Shown one piece after another: positions 42,402 through 46,840 of a DNA stretch of 46,840 nt. Position numbers and translations under genes: made by a program. Each line of letters begins with the position of its first letter. Position 1 is the stretch's first letter. The notes below the pieces were generated by a model. That model saw only the letters and a program-made list of their open reading frames with translations. It searched no databases and was not told the origin of the DNA. Source of the stretch: Paraburkholderia aspalathi (GTDB lineage: Bacteria; Pseudomonadota; Gammaproteobacteria; Burkholderiales; Burkholderiaceae); contig NZ_FPBH01000049.1 in assembly GCF_900116445.1 (NCBI RefSeq), positions 1 through 46,840 of the forward strand, in the 5' to 3' direction.

Positions 42402-43935
42402 TTCTGCTAGCCATGTTCACCGCGGCGTGCACTGGACAACTGTGCATCGTCTGCGCCGGAGATTCCTGGCAGACCCCGTCGCGAGCTCAGTCGCTCCGTA
42501 TCGCCGAGGCCCGTCACCGGACGGCGGTCGGTTGGGCAATGACGTCGATAAAGTGATCGACGAAGTAGTGCATGTCTGGCTTCCGAAGCAACGACAACTC
42601 GCCCATCCTGCAACGGATCTTGTGCTGGAGGTTCGACGCAGATGTGCGCTCGCTGGTCTCCAACTGCCGAGCCGAACGACGATCGGACGGCGATGGGCGA
42701 AGCATCGTGAGTCGGACGCTTTAAAGCGCGCGGCGCTCCCCGACGCCCTGAAAGCGCCAGGGTCGCTTGTCGCCAAATATCCCCTGGAGATCGTCCAGGT
42801 CGATCACACACAAGCGGATGTGCTCCTGGTGAGCGAGTACGACAGACGTGTGATCGGCCGCCCTTGGCTGACCCTCGCTCTGGACGTTGCGACCAGGTGC
42901 GTGCTGAGTTTCTACGTGAGCATGGACCGTCCGGGGGCGGCAACTGTGGGTCTGCTAATGACCAGAGCAGCACTATGCAAGGCGCCATGGCTTGCGAAGA
43001 TTGAGGTGGACGGGGATTGGCCGATGCGCGGAATTCCGCAAGTCCTGCATCTCGACAATGCTGCCGAGTTCAAAAGCAGGGCCCTTCGCAGCGGTTGCCG
43101 GGAATACGGCATCGACCTTATGTATCCAGTAGGGCGTCCTCATTTCGGTGGCCATATAGAGCGCCCGAACCGGACTCTAATGGAAAGGGTGCGGGGCCTG
43201 CCGGGGGCGACCGCATCGTCACCGAAAGGTCACAAGGCGCGACAGTCCGAAAAGACGGCCGCGTTGACCCTGCGGGAGTTTGAGCAGTGGCTCGCGATCG
43301 AGGTCGCGAGACGATACCATCACGCCGCACATCACGGGCTACTCGGCGCGACGCCAGCAGGCATGTGGCGAATGCAGGCGCGTAGTGCCGATTCACGACA
43401 ATTGCCAGCAACTGGAGGCGCAGCGTTGCGGTTCCTGATTCGTTTCTTGCCTGCAGCGCAAAGGACAATACAGGCGTATGGACTGACGTTTTTCCATATT
43501 CGCTATTGGCATCCAATATTCGTTGCATGGCGCGAGGCCCGGCGCACGGTAACTGTTCGCTACCATCCGGAGGATCTCTCTCGCGTGTTCGTGACCGCAG
43601 GAACGCGTGACTACCTCGAAGTCCAATACGCAGATATGCGGCGCCCGGCGATTTCGCCTTTCGAACAGCGAACCGCGCTAAAGGCCATCCGGTCGGAAGG
43701 ACAGCAATCCGTCTCTGAGGCGCTGATTTTCCGAACCGTAGAGGAGCAGCGACGCCTAATCGCTAATGCCAGACGGACGACGGTCAGTGCACGTCGGCGG
43801 TCACGTAGAAAGTATGTTCCGTTGGAGGAGGTGCTTGAGAGAGTCGTGCAATTCAGGAGCGAGACGTCGGAGCACGAGGTCGAGACGGTCGATTACGATG
43901 CACCCGTTCAGGCATTCGATGTCGAGCAATGGTGA
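42334..43935 (+). CDS. TniA/Mu-type DDE transposase, 5'-truncated
   Basis: The transposase of a Tn402/Tn5053-like (TniA) or related Tn7-type element. Family similarity starts at about 42409 with VHRGVHWTTVHRLRRRFLAD, the second helix-turn-helix; the first N-terminal ~40-80 residues are absent and replaced by unrelated DNA, including the LysR fragment. The catalytic core is intact: Asp in VQVDHTQAD, Asp in LHLDNAAEFKS, Glu in GHIERPNRTLMERV. The Mu-type C-terminal barrel follows (WREARRTVTVRYHPEDLSRV). It overlaps tniB by 17 bases. A GTG at 42334 is the nominal start, but a working protein is doubtful. Confidence 0.8.
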   Translation: MLICSLRALILTYGWVKLLVSNNSASHVHRGVHWTTVHRLRRRFLADPVASSVAPYRRGPSPDGGRLGNDVDKVIDEVVHVWLPKQRQLAHPATDLVLEVRRRCALAGLQLPSRTTIGRRWAKHRESDALKRAALPDALKAPGSLVAKYPLEIVQVDHTQADVLLVSEYDRRVIGRPWLTLALDVATRCVLSFYVSMDRPGAATVGLLMTRAALCKAPWLAKIEVDGDWPMRGIPQVLHLDNAAEFKSRALRSGCREYGIDLMYPVGRPHFGGHIERPNRTLMERVRGLPGATASSPKGHKARQSEKTAALTLREFEQWLAIEVARRYHHAAHHGLLGATPAGMWRMQARSADSRQLPATGGAALRFLIRFLPAAQRTIQAYGLTFFHIRYWHPIFVAWREARRTVTVRYHPEDLSRVFVTAGTRDYLEVQYADMRRPAISPFEQRTALKAIRSEGQQSVSEALIFRTVEEQRRLIANARRTTVSARRRSRRKYVPLEEVLERVVQFRSETSEHEVETVDYDAPVQAFDVEQW

Positions 43936-44345
43936 GGTGAAAGATGGCACGCTCGCGCATTTGCTGCCAGCCGCCAGAAAGCAGGCCGAGTTGGGGAACG
44001 ACGAACGCATTATTGGGCTTCTTCGCGATCGCTGGATAGACTACCCGCGCGCCACGCAAGCCTTGCAGCAACTTGAGCGTCTATACGAGACGCCTCGCCG
44101 AGACCGGATGCCGTGCCTCCTTTTGCATGGCGATTCAAATATTGGCAAGACAAAAATCACCGCCAAATTCCGGCGAGCGCATCCCAACGAGTTTGACGAA
44201 CGAAGCGGGGTCGAACGTTGTTCGGTCGTTTCCATGCAGATGCCGCCGACTCCAGACCAGCACCGATTTTATTCGGGGCTTCTTTTCGAGCTAGGAGCTT
44301 CGCACAATGCTGCTGCCGGTCTGGCGTCCCTGGAACGCCTGGCTC
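43919..44345 (+). pseudogene. TniB-like AAA ATPase, 3'-truncated
   Basis: Starts MSSNGEVKDGTLAHLLPAAR, overlapping the end of tniA as in Tn5053-like operons. It shows the Walker A GDSNIGKT and VVSMQMPPTPDQHRFYSGLL, typical of the transposon ATPase TniB. Similarity stops after about 140 residues (ASLERLARDTLRRI), before the Walker B. The frame continues open into a piece of IS6-type transposase, producing a chimeric 304-codon frame. Without TniB's second half and TniQ/TniR the transposon cannot be autonomous. Confidence 0.7.
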
Positions 44346-44465
44346 GTGACACTCTGAGACGCATTCGGGCTACTTCGTCACACCGGGCGCGTCGGTCAAA
44401 CCGGGCGCTTTGCAGAGCGCATCGTCGCCCGCCGAATCGACGCGCGTCGATATTAGCGACCTGGT

Positions 44466-44890
44466 TCGACATCCTGCTGCAAAAGCAGCGCGACAAAGCC
44501 GCTGCCAAACGCTTCTTCAAACGTGTGCTGCGTTCGAGCCCGTTGCCGAGCAAGATCGTCACCGATCAGTTGTGCAGCTATCCGGCGGCAAAAGCCCTGA
44601 TCCCGGAACTTGCGAACGTGAAGCACGTGTTCGTCAAGGCTGCGGCCCGACTGAACAACCGCGCAGAGAACAGTCATCAACCGACGCGCGAACGCGAGCG
44701 TCGCATGCGAGGCTTTCGCGACCCGAAACGCACGCAGGCTTTCCTTTCGAGCTTCGGTCCGATCCGTCAGCACTTCGCACTGAAACGGCATCTACTGCGC
44801 GCTTCTCTCTATCGCAAACAACTCGCGGCGTGATTCGCTGCGTGGTGCAACATCACCGAAGTCGCTCAAAATCCGTCCTCCGCCTTCTGA
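44466..44890 (+). pseudogene. IS6-type transposase, C-terminal fragment
   Basis: The fragment opens DILLQKQRDKAAAKRFFKRV and continues with IVTDQLCSYPAAKA (second catalytic Asp) and RAENSHQPTRERERRMRGFR (catalytic Glu). It ends RHLLRASLYRKQLAA before a TGA at 44831. After that stop the same frame continues FAAWCNITEVAQNPSSAF to 44890, the normal family C-terminus, so the TGA replaces an Arg codon. The N-terminal half, including the first catalytic Asp, is missing. Together with the two N-terminal fragments near 36-38 kb, at least three pieces of this IS type lie in the window. Confidence 0.85.
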
Positions 44891-45228
44891 GGACGCTCTT
44901 TTCCGTCGTCTTTTCTCCTCAGCCTCGACAAGTTGACAAAGCCGTCTCATTGCTCAGAATGACTCGCCCGAGATTTTAACTGTTCTGAAACGCATTAACG
45001 GTGCGCGGTGCACGATTCACGGCTTACCGCGTACGCAGCGAGATCAGTCGCATAGTTCGCTATGCCATCAAGGAATGGTACGCAAGGCAGCCCCGGCATG
45101 CGACCCGTCGGTCGATGTGGCGGACGCCGCTTGAGCAGGGCAGCGGGCTATCGGCGTGGCTGCGCTCTTCATCTCCACGTGCTGATGCCTCGCGCCTCCG
45201 CGATCGCTTTGTCGTCGTGACCAGATCA
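44891..45228. other. IS border and spacer without a recognised gene
   Basis: GACAAGTTGACAAAGCCGTC at about 44927 has the look of the right end of the IS6-type element. An 80-codon plus-strand frame from 45001 overlaps the TetR gene end and resembles no family I know; I do not call it. Probably junction DNA between island and flanking genes. Confidence 0.35.
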
Positions 45229-45987
45229 CTACTGTTCGCGTGATTTTGCTCTGCCCGTGGTTTGCACAACGGGTGTGCGCCCCTCATCACGTTCCCGGCT
45301 CCATTGTTCAAGTAGCGTGCGCGTCTGTTCGCGTATAGTCGACTTGATCTGTTCGGTTTTCTCTGCATCGATCCTATTCCAGCCAAAGACCGTCAGCGTC
45401 GAGCGGTGCGCGACATGAAAAATCACCAGTTGCCCATGCAGGCTGAACGTGCGGATCAGCGTGACCGGATCATCGGCGGCGTGTCCAGAAATTCGCGCCA
45501 CAAGCGCAGTGCTCGCATCATTTAGCGGCTCGCGGATCCGGCCGGTGAGAATCTGCGTTGCACTTTCGGGTTCGTGTCCGGCCTGCTCGCGCGCGAAAAA
45601 AAGCCGCCTGCCGGGAATGTTGGCTTTCGCGAGGACGGTGTCAGCGATTGCTTCCTGAATGCGCATGAAGGCATCAATCAACGCTGCGGCGTCGGCATTT
45701 TCACGGAGCGCTTCCTCCGCGTGCTTGACGACCGGCCCGAATGCCTTCCATGCATCGTCGGCGAGCGCTTCGAGGCACGCGCGATACACACCTTCCTTGT
45801 TCTCGAAGTAGTACTGCAGCGCGGGCGCGTTGACGCCGGCGCGAGCCGCGATGTCGCGCGTCGACGCGCCCCCAAACCCGTGTTCGACAAACAGTTCGAT
45901 CGCCGCCTCGATGATCCGGTGGCGCGTCCGATCGCCGCGCGCGTAGCCGCCCTCTGGCGAACGGCGCAGTCTTCTTTCGGTGTTCAT
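45229..45987 (-). CDS. TetR-family transcriptional regulator (CecR/YbiH-like, DUF1956)
   Basis: A 252-aa repressor. Residues ~20-66 form the TetR helix-turn-helix (RHRIIEAAIELFVEHGFGGA, STRDIAARAGVNAPALQYYF, ENKEGVYRACLEAL). The larger-than-usual C-terminal ligand domain (residues ~80-235) resembles the DUF1956 group, whose members often control drug-efflux or membrane-permeability genes. GGAG eight bases before the ATG supports the start. No efflux gene is in view; the regulated genes may lie elsewhere. Confidence 0.85.
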   Translation of the reverse strand: MNTERRLRRSPEGGYARGDRTRHRIIEAAIELFVEHGFGGASTRDIAARAGVNAPALQYYFENKEGVYRACLEALADDAWKAFGPVVKHAEEALRENADAAALIDAFMRIQEAIADTVLAKANIPGRRLFFAREQAGHEPESATQILTGRIREPLNDASTALVARISGHAADDPVTLIRTFSLHGQLVIFHVAHRSTLTVFGWNRIDAEKTEQIKSTIREQTRTLLEQWSRERDEGRTPVVQTTGRAKSREQ

Positions 45988-46701
45988 CCATGTGTCTCCA
46001 TTTCATCCGCAGAAATAAATCGCCTGACACAATTGTAGCGTCTGGAATAATTGCACCAACCGGAAATAATTTGATCGATACGAGGTTGGCGACCGGAGGC
46101 TCTCCATCCCGCCCGATGCCCACCTGCATCATGCGTCAGGCGAACCGTGCAGATCGCACTTTGCATCGTCGTGCTGATTGCCGGACCGGTTGGCTCGTCC
46201 GCCGGTGGACCGTTGGGCGCTTCATCGAAAGCTGTTGATGTTCGTTACTGACCGTCATTTGCGCCTCAGCCTTCAGAGCCACAGGGTGAGCCTAGCCGGA
46301 CGGCGATAGCTCATGAGTGGAATGGCAAGCGCAGGGTTTGCCAGGAAACGGAGTTGCCCGACGCGCCCTCATTACCGCCTCGGTTTGTGGCTCAAGCGCC
46401 CTTCGGCGAAGGATAAAAAGTGCACATTGCCGATTGCACTAACCCACGCATATATCCAGCGTGGTGCGACAGTCTTCTCAAGGTCTCAATCGGCGAGCAT
46501 GACACGGTCGGTTGCGGGACGCGTGCGACGCAACGCGTATCGGTTTCGCGAGCAATCATGGAACCGACATAAGGGATCTTCGTGCATCGCTAATGCTTGC
46601 GGGCTGCCCTGAGGCAGGGGCAGCCCGGCACTGTGAGAATCGGCAACGCTGTGGTTTTTCTTCTCGATGTCCTAAAACCCATGTTGCCGAAGGGAGATGC
46701 G
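45988..46701. other. 714-bp interval without a convincing gene
   Basis: The stretch upstream of the TetR gene contains an AT-rich part near 46025-46080 (CAATT ... AATTG arms about 24 bases apart) that may be its promoter/operator. The open frames further right lack ribosome sites and family resemblance. A hairpin listed separately lies near its right end. Confidence 0.45.
46601..46626 (-). terminator. 9-bp hairpin downstream of the CitE-like gene
   Basis: GGGCTGCCC and GGGCAGCCC pair around an eight-base loop, about 75 bases after the stop of the minus-strand lyase gene. No clear T-run follows, so it is a probable but not certain terminator. Confidence 0.45.
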
Positions 46702-46840
46702 TCAGGCGGAGCTGCTGGCGCAGACACCGCGGGGCAGACGTCGCTGGGACTCTGCCAGGATTTCCTGCGCCTTCAGAATGACCGGCCGGTCGACCATGCG
46801 GCCGTCCACAGCAACGGCCGCGCCGTGGGATGCAGCGGCG
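46702..46840 (-). CDS. HpcH/HpaI aldolase/citrate lyase (CitE-like), C-terminal end only
   Basis: The last 45 codons of a gene running in from the right edge. The sequence AAVAVDGRMVDRPVILKAQE followed by ILAESQRR is the conserved end of CitE-like lyases (V-DGRMVDRPvv-rA-rIL). These TIM-barrel enzymes cleave or hydrolyse citramalyl-, malyl- or citryl-CoA-type substrates. The tail after RR is longer than usual and unconserved. The rest of the gene and its operon are outside the window. Confidence 0.7.
   Translation of the reverse strand, partial: AAASHGAAVAVDGRMVDRPVILKAQEILAESQRRLPRGVCASSSA

Noticed and set aside
45001..45243. An 80-codon plus-strand frame next to the TetR gene
   Set aside because: Overlaps the TetR coding end, has no ribosome site and resembles no family.
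1..46840. CRISPR arrays or phage structural gene clusters
   Set aside because: No regularly spaced repeats and no capsid, tail or terminase-like proteins were seen anywhere in the window.

Overview
The window looks like chromosomal DNA of a Burkholderiales betaproteobacterium, most likely Paraburkholderia or Burkholderia. The reasons are the high-GC coding style, the 5S rRNA tail, the tRNA-Val sequence, the Burkholderia-type porin, and the families of transporters and regulators. No database search was possible, so the genus is an inference.

Positions 1-14.6 kb are ordinary metabolic chromosome. After the tail of a 5S rRNA and its terminator comes a small conserved hypothetical gene. Next is a FadR/GntR regulator divergent from a six-gene operon: a Tat-type substrate-binding protein, two LivH/LivM-like permeases, two LivG/LivF-like ATPases, an M20-type amidase/carbamoylase and an M81 (MlrC) protein. 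The operon promoter carries a perfect 20-bp palindrome just downstream of the predicted start point. A tRNA-Val(GAC) follows. Then comes a second catabolic locus: an amidohydrolase with an MFS transporter on one strand, and a HutC-type GntR regulator with a second MFS transporter on the other. Both transporter promoters contain the same AT-rich 13-bp sequence.

Positions 14.6-27.7 kb form a nearly self-contained selenium module. On the minus strand are selD, mnmH (selU), a PF03773-type permease and a 44-aa membrane peptide. On the plus strand are fdnG-fdnH-fdnI, fdhE, selA, selB and the tRNA-Sec gene selC. fdnG is read through an in-frame TGA (selenocysteine 197), and a textbook bacterial SECIS hairpin lies directly behind it. 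The cluster therefore holds the selenoprotein, its maturation factor, the tRNA, the charging enzyme, the special elongation factor and the selenium donor synthase.

From 27.7 kb onward is a genomic island, apparently integrated at selC. It opens with a P4-type tyrosine integrase preceded by repeated TGGGTA motifs. A gene-poor stretch follows, then three translationally linked genes whose order and features recall traK-traL-traM of IncP plasmids (or stbABC of IncW), probably an orphan relaxosome or plasmid-maintenance module. The rest is cargo and wreckage: a frameshifted SDR gene with a small ABM-like gene, a CLC chloride/proton antiporter with a MarR regulator, an IS110/IS1111 element flanked by two inverted pieces of IS6-type transposase, a GH3 beta-glucosidase with a porin, a LysR fragment, truncated tniA and tniB genes, and a third IS6 transposase fragment. 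A TetR regulator and the 3' end of a CitE/HpcH-type lyase gene close the window. The far end of the island was not identified.
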